In this document: one piece after another, positions 9,160 through 16,711 of the stretch
Numbering within the stretch: the stretch's first letter is position 1
Layout of the letters: each line of letters opens with the position of its first letter
Assembly (NCBI GenBank): GCA_020634815.1
Contig: JACKBA010000009.1
Span: 62,001 to 126,000 of the forward strand
DNA length: 64,000 nucleotides
Reading direction: 5' to 3'
Source: Caldilineaceae bacterium
GTDB taxonomy: Bacteria; Chloroflexota; Anaerolineae; Caldilineales; Caldilineaceae
Notes under the pieces: model-generated
The model's input: the letters and a program-made list of their open reading frames with translations, nothing else
Database searches by the model: none
What the model was told of the DNA's origin: nothing
Translations under genes and position numbers: made by a program

Positions 9160-10107
9160 ATGTCAACAAAACTCTTTGTGTTCACTCTTCTCCTGACCCT
9201 GCTGCTGGGCACGCTTGCCGGCTGCACGACCATGCCACAGGGCGCGATGCCCATGGCAGAGATGGCCGCCACCGATGCACCGCCGCAGCCCGAACCCGGC
9301 AAGCTCACCATCGTCGACGTGCGCGCACGGCCGGCGCCGCTGGCAGGCGGCACGGGCGCAGTCTACTTCACCGTGTTGAATGGCCTCGACCAGGCCGTGC
9401 AACTGGTGTCGGCGTCCAGCCCTGCAGCCGAAGTCGTCGAGACGCACGAAACCACCAACGAAAATGGCGTCATGAAGATGTCGCCGCTGCCCGACGGCTA
9501 TCCCATTGCAGCCGGCGAGGCGCTCCTGTTGCAGCCCGGCGGCAAACACATCATGCTCATCGGCCTGGTCGAGCCGCTGGAGCCGGGTGACGAAGTCGAA
9601 CTAACCGTGAACTTCGACAACGGCGAGAGCATGGCCCTGACCGTGCCTGTGATGGACATGCAGATGAGCGGCATGAACATGGGCGACATGGAGATGGGCG
9701 GCGAGGCCATGGCAGGCGAGGGCATGGATGCCGGCGCGATGGAAGGGCACGACCACGGCGCAATGACCGATGCCGACCACATGGCCATGATGGGAATGCT
9801 GAAGGACGCTGCGCCCGAGGTCAAGGCGGCGATCATGGCGCTGCCGCTCGAGGCCATCCTGAAGGCAAACGACTCGCTCATGGCGGGGACGCTTGACCCG
9901 ACCTTTGCCGCCACGGTCTCCGGCGTCATCGAGCAGGTCAGCGCCACAACGTGGCCCGAAGGCCTTCAGGCGCACTTCGACGAAGTGCAAACCACGGCAA
10001 CTGATTTGCTGGCCGCACTCGAAGCCGGCGACGCCGCGGCGGCCGGCCCGCTGGCGACCGACCTGTACGACATGCTCCACGAGATCGCAATGGGCGTCAT
10101 GGAGTAG
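9160..10107 (+). CDS. Copper chaperone PCuAC-domain lipoprotein with Met/His-rich extension
   Basis: The 315-residue protein has a lipoprotein signal with the lipobox LAGC near residue 22. Residues about 45-165 are a PCuAC domain: a ligand pattern of ETHE, NGVMKM and GGKHIMLIGL provides the His and Met copper ligands. A linker of about 50 residues is packed with Met, His, Asp and Gly (MDMQMSGMNMGDMEMGG, then GHDHGAM and DHMAMM), a likely extra Cu site. A helical C-terminal domain follows. PCuAC proteins deliver copper to cytochrome oxidase outside the membrane. The start is supported by AAGAAGG at 9144-9150. Confidence 0.9.
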   Translation: MSTKLFVFTLLLTLLLGTLAGCTTMPQGAMPMAEMAATDAPPQPEPGKLTIVDVRARPAPLAGGTGAVYFTVLNGLDQAVQLVSASSPAAEVVETHETTNENGVMKMSPLPDGYPIAAGEALLLQPGGKHIMLIGLVEPLEPGDEVELTVNFDNGESMALTVPVMDMQMSGMNMGDMEMGGEAMAGEGMDAGAMEGHDHGAMTDADHMAMMGMLKDAAPEVKAAIMALPLEAILKANDSLMAGTLDPTFAATVSGVIEQVSATTWPEGLQAHFDEVQTTATDLLAALEAGDAAAAGPLATDLYDMLHEIAMGVME

Positions 10108-10189
10108 GGCGACAGCAGGCGCCGGAATGACAGCCCAGATCGGCAAGTTAATCATACATCTGTCCGATCCGTTTTCAGGCAAGCCGCGC

Positions 10190-10195
10190 TATACT
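10190..10195 (+). promoter_or_regulatory. -10 element of the ncRNA promoter
   Basis: TATACT lies 7 nt before the G that begins the closing stem of the predicted RNA at 10203. No good -35 is seen at 17 nt spacing. Confidence 0.45.
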
Positions 10196-10202
10196 CAATG
10201 CA

Positions 10203-10377
10203 GACTCTGTGTTATTCGTGATGGATACGCAGACGGGGCGAGCCAACACCTTACCTAAGGGAGTCGGACCAAGTGGCGGGGATGTGGTAGCTGAGAAGCA
10301 GCAAGACTGAAACGCCCAGTTGACACCCACCTGTTTCATAGGTTCGCACCACGGAGCCACACGGTTCCAACAGAGTC
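10203..10377 (+). ncRNA. ssrS: Candidate 6S-type small RNA
   Basis: This stretch has no coding potential but is organised as an RNA gene. GACTCTGT at 10203-10210 pairs perfectly with ACAGAGTC at 10370-10377, closing a molecule of about 175 nt. A TATACT -10 box precedes it and a strong terminator follows. Inside, GGGCG (near 10237) can pair with CGCCC (near 10313), CCTT/AAGG and GCTG/CAGC form small hairpins, and ACCT/AGGT near the 3' side forms a hairpin in a CACCCACCT...AGGTTCG context. That context is like the 3' central-bubble hairpin of many 6S RNAs. The identification is by eye; SRP RNA was considered, but its GGAAG and GCAGC hallmark loops do not line up. Confidence 0.55.
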
Positions 10378-10388
10378 CATATCACAAA

Positions 10389-10417
10389 AAAAGCCGCCTC
10401 TCGCACAGGCGGCTTTT
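10389..10417 (+). terminator. Intrinsic terminator after the ncRNA
   Basis: A perfect 10-bp stem, AAAAGCCGCC (10389-10398) with GGCGGCTTTT (10408-10417), is followed by GTTTGG. It has the classic GC core and U-tract. It ends the small RNA and separates it from aceK. Confidence 0.85.
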
Positions 10418-10489
10418 GTTTGGTTGGGAATCTCGGCGCTGTGGTAGGCTTACGCCAATCGCCTACAACGCCAAGTTAGGATTTCAGCC

Positions 10490-12292
10490 ATGAACGAACC
10501 ACAGCACTCAGGCACCGCACAGCCTGCCGGAAACGCGCCCGGCGAGGGCGCAGCCCTGCAACAGAGCAAAATTCGCCAGCTCGCGCGTACCGCTGCCGCC
10601 GCGATCCATGAGGCCTTCGATGACTATCACAGTGAATTCAAGGCGGTGACACGCCGCGCACAGGAACGCTTCGAGCGCCGCGAGTGGTCCAAGTGGCAGG
10701 ATGACGCGGTGGAACGGTTGGAGATCCGCGAGCAGGTGCTGCACCGGTTGGTTGCCGGGCTGCGCATCATGCTCGATGGGTACGCCGACAATCACGGCCT
10801 TTGGGTGGGAATCAAGGAAGCCTATGCGCGGCTGATCAACCAGCGCCGGGATGTGGAACTTGCGGAGACCTTCTACAACTCGGTGACACGACGCATGTTG
10901 ACGACCGTTGGCGTCGACCAATCGCTGGAGTTCGTCTGGTTTGGCGCGACGACGATCCCCACCGGCAACACGCCCGTGCTGCGCATCTACAGCCAGGTCA
11001 GCACGCTCGACGCCATGATCGAGGCAATCCTGCGCGATTACGCCTTCGCCGTCCCCTACCGCGATCTGGAAGGAGACGCAAGCCGCGTGGCGCGCGTCAT
11101 GGAAGGATACCTGTGTTGCTTCTGGGATACATCCGACTTCGACGCGGTCGAGATGCTCAGGTCGGTCTTCTATCGCAACAAGGGTGCGTACCTGGTCGGT
11201 CGCGTCCGCAAACGCAACCGGGTGATCCCCATCATCCTGCCGCTGCTCAACACTGACGCGGGGATCGTCGTTGACGCCGCGCTCTTCTCCGAGGAAGAGG
11301 CCAGCGTCGTCTTCAGCTTCACGCGCTCCTACTTCCACGTGGATGCCGAGATCCCGGGCGACCTGGTCGGCTTTCTCAAGAGCATCCTGCCGCTCAAGCC
11401 GGTGGCTGAACTCTATATCGCAATCGGCTACAACAAGCACGGCAAGACCGAACGCTACCGGGCGCTCTATCGCCATCTCGACAACTCAAACGACAAGTTC
11501 GAGATCGCGCGCGGCGCCAAGGGCATGGTCATGACCGTCTTCACACTGCCGTCGTACGACATGGTCTTCAAGATCATCAAGGATCGCTTTGCCTATCCCA
11601 AGACCTCGACGCGCGCACAGGTCATGGATCGCTACCGGCTGGTCTTCAAGCACGACCGCGTCGGGCGCATGGTCGATGCCCAGGAGTTCGAGGGACTGAG
11701 CTTCAGTCGCGACCGCTTCCAGCCCGACCTGCTCGCCGAGTTGCAGGAGGTGGCGGCCAACACTGTCACGATCACCGACGACGAGGTGATCATCAAGCAC
11801 CTCTACACGGAGCGACGTCTCTATCCGCTGGACCTTTTCATCAAAGAAATGAGCTTCGAGAAGTCCAAGGCGGCCATCGTCGATTATGGCAATGCCATCG
11901 CCGATCTGGCGGCGGCCAACATTTTTCCCGGCGACCTCTTCATCAAGAACTTCGGCGTCACGCGCCACGGGCGCGTCGTCTTTTATGATTATGACGAGCT
12001 ATGTCTGCTGACGGAGTGCAACTTCCGCGTCATGCCCGCCGCCCGCACCTACGAGGACGAACTCTCCGACCAGCCATGGTTTGCCGTAGCGGAGAATGAC
12101 ATTTTCCCCGAAGAGTTTCGCCGCTTCCTGTGGTTCCCGGCGCCGCTGCGTAAAGTGATGGAGGAACATCACAGCCGGCTCTTCTCTGTCGATTTCTGGC
12201 GCGGCCTGCAAGCGCGCACCGGCGCCGGCGAAATTCTGGATTTCTTTCCGTACGACCAGGAACAACGCTTTCGGCGGGAAGAAGGGGAGTGA
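10490..12292 (+). CDS. aceK: Isocitrate dehydrogenase kinase/phosphatase AceK
   Basis: The 600-residue protein switches isocitrate dehydrogenase off by phosphorylation and on by dephosphorylation, controlling flow into the glyoxylate bypass. Family hallmarks are clear: ELAETFYNSVTRRMLTTVGVD near residues 125-145, the nucleotide-binding RGAKGMVMTVFTLPSYDMVF near residue 345, the DRVGRMVDAQEFE segment, and IFPGDLFIKNFGVTRHG with VVFYDYDEL in the C-terminal kinase lobe. The length is normal. AceK is known mainly from Proteobacteria, so its presence here is notable. No aceA, aceB or icd lies in the window. It converges with the ABC permease across a repeat-rich gap. Confidence 0.95.
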   Translation: MNEPQHSGTAQPAGNAPGEGAALQQSKIRQLARTAAAAIHEAFDDYHSEFKAVTRRAQERFERREWSKWQDDAVERLEIREQVLHRLVAGLRIMLDGYADNHGLWVGIKEAYARLINQRRDVELAETFYNSVTRRMLTTVGVDQSLEFVWFGATTIPTGNTPVLRIYSQVSTLDAMIEAILRDYAFAVPYRDLEGDASRVARVMEGYLCCFWDTSDFDAVEMLRSVFYRNKGAYLVGRVRKRNRVIPIILPLLNTDAGIVVDAALFSEEEASVVFSFTRSYFHVDAEIPGDLVGFLKSILPLKPVAELYIAIGYNKHGKTERYRALYRHLDNSNDKFEIARGAKGMVMTVFTLPSYDMVFKIIKDRFAYPKTSTRAQVMDRYRLVFKHDRVGRMVDAQEFEGLSFSRDRFQPDLLAELQEVAANTVTITDDEVIIKHLYTERRLYPLDLFIKEMSFEKSKAAIVDYGNAIADLAAANIFPGDLFIKNFGVTRHGRVVFYDYDELCLLTECNFRVMPAARTYEDELSDQPWFAVAENDIFPEEFRRFLWFPAPLRKVMEEHHSRLFSVDFWRGLQARTGAGEILDFFPYDQEQRFRREEGE

Positions 12293-12293
12293 G

Positions 12294-12390
12294 AGATTGG
12301 AGAGTAGAGATCGGAGATTAGAGATTGGAGAGTAGAGATCGGAGATCGGAGATTGGAGAGTAGAGCTCGGAGATCGGAGATTGGAGATTG
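12294..12390. repeat. 28-bp tandem repeat, three copies plus a partial copy
   Basis: Units at 12294-12321, 12322-12349 and 12350-12377 differ by only a few bases, and a partial unit ends at 12390. The unit is built from GGAGATT and GAGTAGAG words. There are no spacers, so this is not a CRISPR array. Confidence 0.9.
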
Positions 12391-12444
12391 TTTGGTGGAT
12401 TCGCGGAGTCACCAATCTCCTAATCTCCAATCTCCCAATCTCTG
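12376..12444. terminator. Inverted repeat between convergent aceK and permease genes
   Basis: The end of the tandem repeat (12376-12390, GGAGATTGGAGATTG) is nearly complementary to CCAATCTCCTAATCTCC at 12413-12429, and more inverted units run to 12444. The stem could act as a bidirectional terminator between the converging genes, but there is no T-run. Confidence 0.4.
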
Positions 12445-12446
12445 CT

Positions 12447-13613
12447 TTACGCCTGTCCCTTATTCTTGTTGTAGACGTCGAAGAAGACGGCGATGAGCAG
12501 TACGCTGCCCTTGATCGCCTGCTGCCAGTCGATGCCGACGCCGAGGATGGACATGCCGTTGTTGAGCGTGCCCATGATGAACGCGCCGATCACTGCACCG
12601 AAGACCGTGCCGATGCCGCCTGTCGCCGATGCACCGCCGATGAAGGTAGCGGCGATGGCGTCCAGTTCAAAGCCGGTGCCGGCCTTGGCGGTCGCCGAGT
12701 TGAGGCGTGCCGTGATGATCATGCCGGCGATGGCGGCCAGAATCCCCATGTTGATGAAGGTGTAGAGCGTCAGCCGCTCGGTGTTGACGCCGGAGAGTTT
12801 GGCCGCCTTCTGGTTGCCGCCCAGCGCGTAGATACGGCGGCCGAGCACCGTACGATTCGTGACGAAGGCGTACAGCCCAATCAGCACGCCCAGCACGATG
12901 AGCACATTGGGCAGGCCATTGTAGGAAGCCAGCAGATAGGTCAGCCCCATGATCGCGCCGACAACGATCAAGTTCTTGAGCACGAACAAGTAGATTGGGC
13001 TGACGGAAAAGCCATATTTCTTCTGATTCTGCCGGCTGCGAAAATCCAGAAAAACCAGGAGCGCCGAGACAAGCGCGCCGATGATCAGCGTAGTTACGCG
13101 CAGGCCGTTCGCGCCAAGCGGATCCGGGATGAAGCCGGAACTGAGCGCCTGGAACTCAGGCGGGAAGGGGCCGATCGATTGCCCTTCCAACAGGACAAGC
13201 GTCAGGCCGCGGAAGATCAACATACCGGCGAGGGTAACGATGAAGGCGGGAATCTTGATGTACGCCACAAAGTAACCCTGCATCGTGCCGATGGCAGCAC
13301 CGATCACCAGGCAGAACGCCATGGCAATGGCGAAGTTCACCTTATAGTTCACAATCAAGACGGCAGCAACGGCGCCCGAAAAGGCTGCCACCGAGCCGAC
13401 CGAGAGATCGATGTTGCCGGCGACGATCACCAGCAGCATCCCCAGCGCCAGGATCACAACATAGCTGTTCTGTAACACCAGGTTGGTCAGGTTGAGTGGC
13501 TTCATCAACGCTCCGTCCGTGATGACCTGGAAAAAGACCATAATCGCGATGAGCGCGATCAGCATGCTGTATTGACGGATATTTTCCGAGAATATCCGCT
13601 TTAGAGTTTCCAT
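12447..13613 (-). CDS. Multiple-sugar ABC transporter permease (GguB/MmsB type)
   Basis: The 388-residue polytopic protein is a carbohydrate-uptake (CUT2) permease. It starts METLKRIFSENIRQYSM, and the conserved core GMLLVIVAGNIDLSVGSVAAFSGA lies near residues 60-85, followed by about ten membrane segments. Its length and the long internal insertion with FLDFRSRQNQKK near residue 200 fit the GguB/MmsB subgroup (about 390-400 residues) rather than RbsC (about 320). The ATG at 13613 overlaps the ATPase stop by 13 nt. It completes the binding-protein, ATPase, permease order. Confidence 0.92.
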   Translation of the reverse strand: METLKRIFSENIRQYSMLIALIAIMVFFQVITDGALMKPLNLTNLVLQNSYVVILALGMLLVIVAGNIDLSVGSVAAFSGAVAAVLIVNYKVNFAIAMAFCLVIGAAIGTMQGYFVAYIKIPAFIVTLAGMLIFRGLTLVLLEGQSIGPFPPEFQALSSGFIPDPLGANGLRVTTLIIGALVSALLVFLDFRSRQNQKKYGFSVSPIYLFVLKNLIVVGAIMGLTYLLASYNGLPNVLIVLGVLIGLYAFVTNRTVLGRRIYALGGNQKAAKLSGVNTERLTLYTFINMGILAAIAGMIITARLNSATAKAGTGFELDAIAATFIGGASATGGIGTVFGAVIGAFIMGTLNNGMSILGVGIDWQQAIKGSVLLIAVFFDVYNKNKGQA

Positions 13614-15148
13614 GCTTCGACCACCTCTTGACTCATGATGCATTTCATAATCGCCTCTTGCGTGGCTTCCGCGCGCGTCAGTTCACCCACGAACTTGCCT
13701 TTGTTCATCACGTAGACGCGATCGCAGATACCCAAGATTTCGGGCAGTTCCGAAGAGATGACGATGACGCCTTTGCCTTCATCGGCCATCCGGTTGATCA
13801 GCGTGTAGATTTCGTACTTGGCGCCGACATCGATGCCGCGCGTCGGCTCATCCAGAATCAAGATTTCCGGCTCGGCAAAGAGCCACTTACTCAGCACTAC
13901 CTTCTGCTGGTTGCCACCAGAGAGATTGACCGTCTTCTGCAATATACTGGAGCATTTGATGCTCAACTGGCGCTGATAGTTCTGGGCCTCGACCATCTCT
14001 TTTGGCTCGTTGAGCACAAAGCCATTGGCGACCGCCCCCAAATTTGCTAACGTGACATTGTTCTTGATGTCCTGGATCAGCACCAAGCCATAGGTCTTGC
14101 GGTCTTCCGTGCCGTAGGCGATGCCGCTGGCAATCGCCCGGTCAATCGAGCTGATGTCGATCGCTTGGCCGTGCTTGGAGACTGTCCCGCTGATGTTGCG
14201 CCCGTAGGAATGGCCGAAGATGCTCATCGCCAGTTCCGTGCGCCCCGACCCCATCAGTCCGGCGATGCCGACGACCTCGCCGCGCCGCACGTGCAGGCTC
14301 ACGTTGTCAACAACGATGCGATCGGCGTGCGCCGGATGATGCACAGTCCAATCCTTGACCTCGAAGATCGTTTCGCCGATGTGCGGTTCGCGCGGCGGGA
14401 AGCGATGGGTCATGTCGCGGCCGACCATGCCGCGGATGATGCGGTCTTCGGTGATGACATCCTTGCGACAGTCGAGCGTCTCGATGGTAGCGCCATCGCG
14501 CAGAATCGTGATCGAATCCGCCACGCGTGAGACCTCGCCGAGTTTGTGCGAAATCAGGATCGACGAGATGCCTTGCGCCTTGAACTGCAGCAGCAGTTGG
14601 AGCAATGCGTCGCTGTCGCTCTCGTTGAGGCTGGCGGTCGGCTCATCCAGAATGAGCAGACGTACTTCCTTGGCGAGCGCCTTGGCAATCTCGACCAATT
14701 GCTGCTTGCCGACACCTATATCGGTGATCAGCGTATTTGCCGATTCGTGCAACCCTACCTTTGCCAGCAAGTCCTGAGTGCGCCGCGTTGCCTCGTTCCA
14801 GTCGATCACCCCGCGGTGGGTACACTCGTTGCCGAGAAAGATGTTCTCCTTGATCGAGAGCATCGGGACCAGTGCCAGTTCCTGGTGGATGATGACGATG
14901 CCGAGTTTCTCACTGTGGGAGATATCCTTGAAGTGACGTTCTTCCCCCTCGTAGATAATGTCGCCGGTGTATGTCCCTGCCGGATAGACCCCGCTGAGCA
15001 CTTTCATCAGCGTCGACTTGCCGGCGCCGTTCTCGCCGACCAGGGCGTGTATCTCGCCGCGCTGTACGCTGAAGTTTACGTTGTCGAGCGCCTTCACACC
15101 GGGGAAGGTCTTGGTGATGTTGCGCATCTCCAGGATGATGTCAGACAT
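13601..15148 (-). CDS. Multiple-sugar ABC transporter ATPase (GguA/MmsA type)
   Basis: The 515-residue protein has two fused ABC domains, as in CUT2 sugar importers. The first has Walker A GENGAGKST (residues about 38-46), a non-standard signature IGVGKQQLVEIAKAL and Walker B LLILDEPTASL. The second has SGGNQQKVVLSKWL and ILILDEPTRGIDVGAKYE; its Walker A is replaced by GLMGSGRTELAMS, as usual for this family. It energises import of a monosaccharide by the neighbouring permease. It follows the binding-protein gene after an 86-nt gap holding a strong hairpin. Confidence 0.95.
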   Translation of the reverse strand: MSDIILEMRNITKTFPGVKALDNVNFSVQRGEIHALVGENGAGKSTLMKVLSGVYPAGTYTGDIIYEGEERHFKDISHSEKLGIVIIHQELALVPMLSIKENIFLGNECTHRGVIDWNEATRRTQDLLAKVGLHESANTLITDIGVGKQQLVEIAKALAKEVRLLILDEPTASLNESDSDALLQLLLQFKAQGISSILISHKLGEVSRVADSITILRDGATIETLDCRKDVITEDRIIRGMVGRDMTHRFPPREPHIGETIFEVKDWTVHHPAHADRIVVDNVSLHVRRGEVVGIAGLMGSGRTELAMSIFGHSYGRNISGTVSKHGQAIDISSIDRAIASGIAYGTEDRKTYGLVLIQDIKNNVTLANLGAVANGFVLNEPKEMVEAQNYQRQLSIKCSSILQKTVNLSGGNQQKVVLSKWLFAEPEILILDEPTRGIDVGAKYEIYTLINRMADEGKGVIVISSELPEILGICDRVYVMNKGKFVGELTRAEATQEAIMKCIMSQEVVEAWKL

Positions 15149-15189
15149 GGTGGTTTTCCCTTGTTTGACTCAAGCGCCAGATAAGAAAA

Positions 15190-15223
15190 AGCGGCTGTGC
15201 AGGATGTTCTCTGCACAGCCGCT
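15190..15223 (-). terminator. Hairpin terminator between sugar-binding protein and ATPase genes
   Basis: A perfect 13-bp stem, 15190-15202 with 15211-15223, is followed on the minus strand by TTTTCTTATCT. It lies 12 nt after the binding-protein stop. Such partial terminators let the binding protein be made in excess over the membrane components. Confidence 0.8.
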
Positions 15224-15234
15224 ATACCCGCAGG

Positions 15235-16395
15235 CTACTCGATCTGATCGGCGGTGTAGTATCCGCTGTCGATCAGCAGTTCACGCCAGTTGGTTGCGTC
15301 AACACTGTAGGGGACCAACAGATAAGAAGGCACAACCTTGACGCCGTTGTCATACGTCGTGGTGTTGTTGATCGGCACTTCGGCGCCGCTCAGCGCCGCG
15401 TCGACCATCTCAGCCGTGACCTTGGCCAATTCGCGCGTATCCTTGAAGATCGTGCCATACTGCTCGCCAGCCAGAATCGAACGCACCGACGGAATCTCGG
15501 CGTCCTGACCGGTGACGACCGGCATAGGTTGCTCGGCGGAACCGTAGCCGACGCCCTTGAGCGAAGAGAGGATGCCGATGCTCAGGCCATCATACGGGGA
15601 GAGCACAGCGTCCACACGCTTGTCGGCGTAGTAGGCGCTCAGCAGGTTGTCCATGCGTGCCTGGGCGGTGGCGCCGTCCCAACGCAGCGTGGAGACCTTG
15701 TCCATGCCCATCTGGCCGCTCTGGACGACCAGCTTGCCGCTGTCGATGAAGGGCTGCAGGACCGACATGGCGCCGTCGTAGAAGTAGTAGGCGTTGGTGT
15801 CGTCAGGCGAGCCACCGAAGAGTTCGACATTGAACGGGCCGGCCGCGTTTTCCAGGTCGAGCGCATCGACGATCTGCTGCGCCTGGAGCACACCCACCTG
15901 GAAATTGTCGAAGGTGGAGTAGTAGTCCACATTCTCGGTGTTGACCAACAGGCGGTCGTAGGCCATGACCAGGATGCCGGCGTCGTGCGCCTTCTGCAGC
16001 ACGTCGGTGAGGGTGGCGCCGTCGATGGCCGCAATGACGAGAACGTCTGCGCCATTGGCGACCATGCTCTCGATCTGCGTCAACTGCGTCGGGATGTCAT
16101 CCTCAGCGAACTGCAGGTCGGTATCGTAGCCGGCGGCCTCGAAGACCTTGACCATGTTCTCGCCATCGGAAATCCAGCGCGAGGAAGACTTGGTCGGCAT
16201 GGAAATACCCACCAGCTTGACCTCATCGGCCGCCGGGGCATCAGCAGCAGGCGCATCAGCAGCGGGAGCTTCGGCGGCGGGCGCATCTGCTGCCGGGGCC
16301 TGGGCGGCCGGGGCGGCGGCGCCGCCACATGCGCTGAGGACAAGGGTCGCCATCAACGCTACTACTACCAGGAGAGTCCAAACTTGTTTCTTCAT
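15235..16395 (-). CDS. chvE: ChvE-like multiple monosaccharide-binding lipoprotein
   Basis: The 386-residue protein has a lipoprotein signal peptide with lipobox LSAC at residues 19-22. It is followed by a low-complexity linker of Ala/Pro/Asp pentapeptides (PAADA repeated) to about residue 58. The rest is a periplasmic-binding-protein type 1 fold: VGISMPTKSSSRWISDGE, ADVLVIAAIDGATLTDVL and PVVTGQDAEIPSVRSI. These segments are typical of ChvE and XylF relatives that bind xylose, glucose, galactose or arabinose. The ribosome site AAGGAA precedes the ATG. It is the first gene of the transporter operon, and the palindrome at 16462-16494 lies upstream. Confidence 0.93.
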   Translation of the reverse strand: MKKQVWTLLVVVALMATLVLSACGGAAAPAAQAPAADAPAAEAPAADAPAADAPAADEVKLVGISMPTKSSSRWISDGENMVKVFEAAGYDTDLQFAEDDIPTQLTQIESMVANGADVLVIAAIDGATLTDVLQKAHDAGILVMAYDRLLVNTENVDYYSTFDNFQVGVLQAQQIVDALDLENAAGPFNVELFGGSPDDTNAYYFYDGAMSVLQPFIDSGKLVVQSGQMGMDKVSTLRWDGATAQARMDNLLSAYYADKRVDAVLSPYDGLSIGILSSLKGVGYGSAEQPMPVVTGQDAEIPSVRSILAGEQYGTIFKDTRELAKVTAEMVDAALSGAEVPINNTTTYDNGVKVVPSYLLVPYSVDATNWRELLIDSGYYTADQIE

Positions 16396-16711
16396 TTCAG
16401 CTTTTCCTTGTTTTGAAACTGGACAAAGATCATACGCTCGAAATCTTCAGATAAACCGCGCCCAGGTCACCGCACATGCGTGCGATAGACCTGGCTGCGA
16501 CACTGACTAGAATTGGCTGGCTTCGCCCGGGTGCAGGCAAAGGATCCAGAGGTTCGGGCAATCCATGTTACCGATACCACATTTGCCGCGATAAAGTTAA
16601 CTGTATTTGCCCGATTTGTCAATCTACTGCACTTGTTTCGCTCTTGCCGATTCACTCGCGAGTACGTCCTCAGACGCCAGCATCGGCATATATCTGAGGC
16701 GATTCGGAGCT
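16396..16711. other. Gene-free control region between chvE and the hybrid kinase gene
   Basis: This 316-nt gap holds no gene. It contains a minus-strand -10 candidate TATGAT (16434-16429) for chvE without a clear -35, and the interrupted palindrome at 16462-16494. The rest is AT-richer than the surroundings, as expected for promoter DNA. Confidence 0.5.
16462..16494. promoter_or_regulatory. Interrupted palindrome upstream of chvE, possible operator
   Basis: CCAGGTC (16462-16468) and GACCTGG (16488-16494) flank CGCAC (16471-16475) and GTGCG (16480-16484) around ATGC. The nested symmetry lies about 30 nt upstream of the chvE -10 candidate. It could bind a dimeric sugar-responsive regulator. 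Confidence 0.45.

Noticed and set aside
10203..10377. SRP RNA or tmRNA as the identity of the small RNA
   Set aside because: The SRP GGAAG/GCAGC loop pair is not in the right context, and no tRNA-like ends or tag-coding frame are seen. 6S remains the best guess.
12294..12390. A CRISPR-like array
   Set aside because: The 28-bp units are directly contiguous with no spacers, and no cas gene is near.
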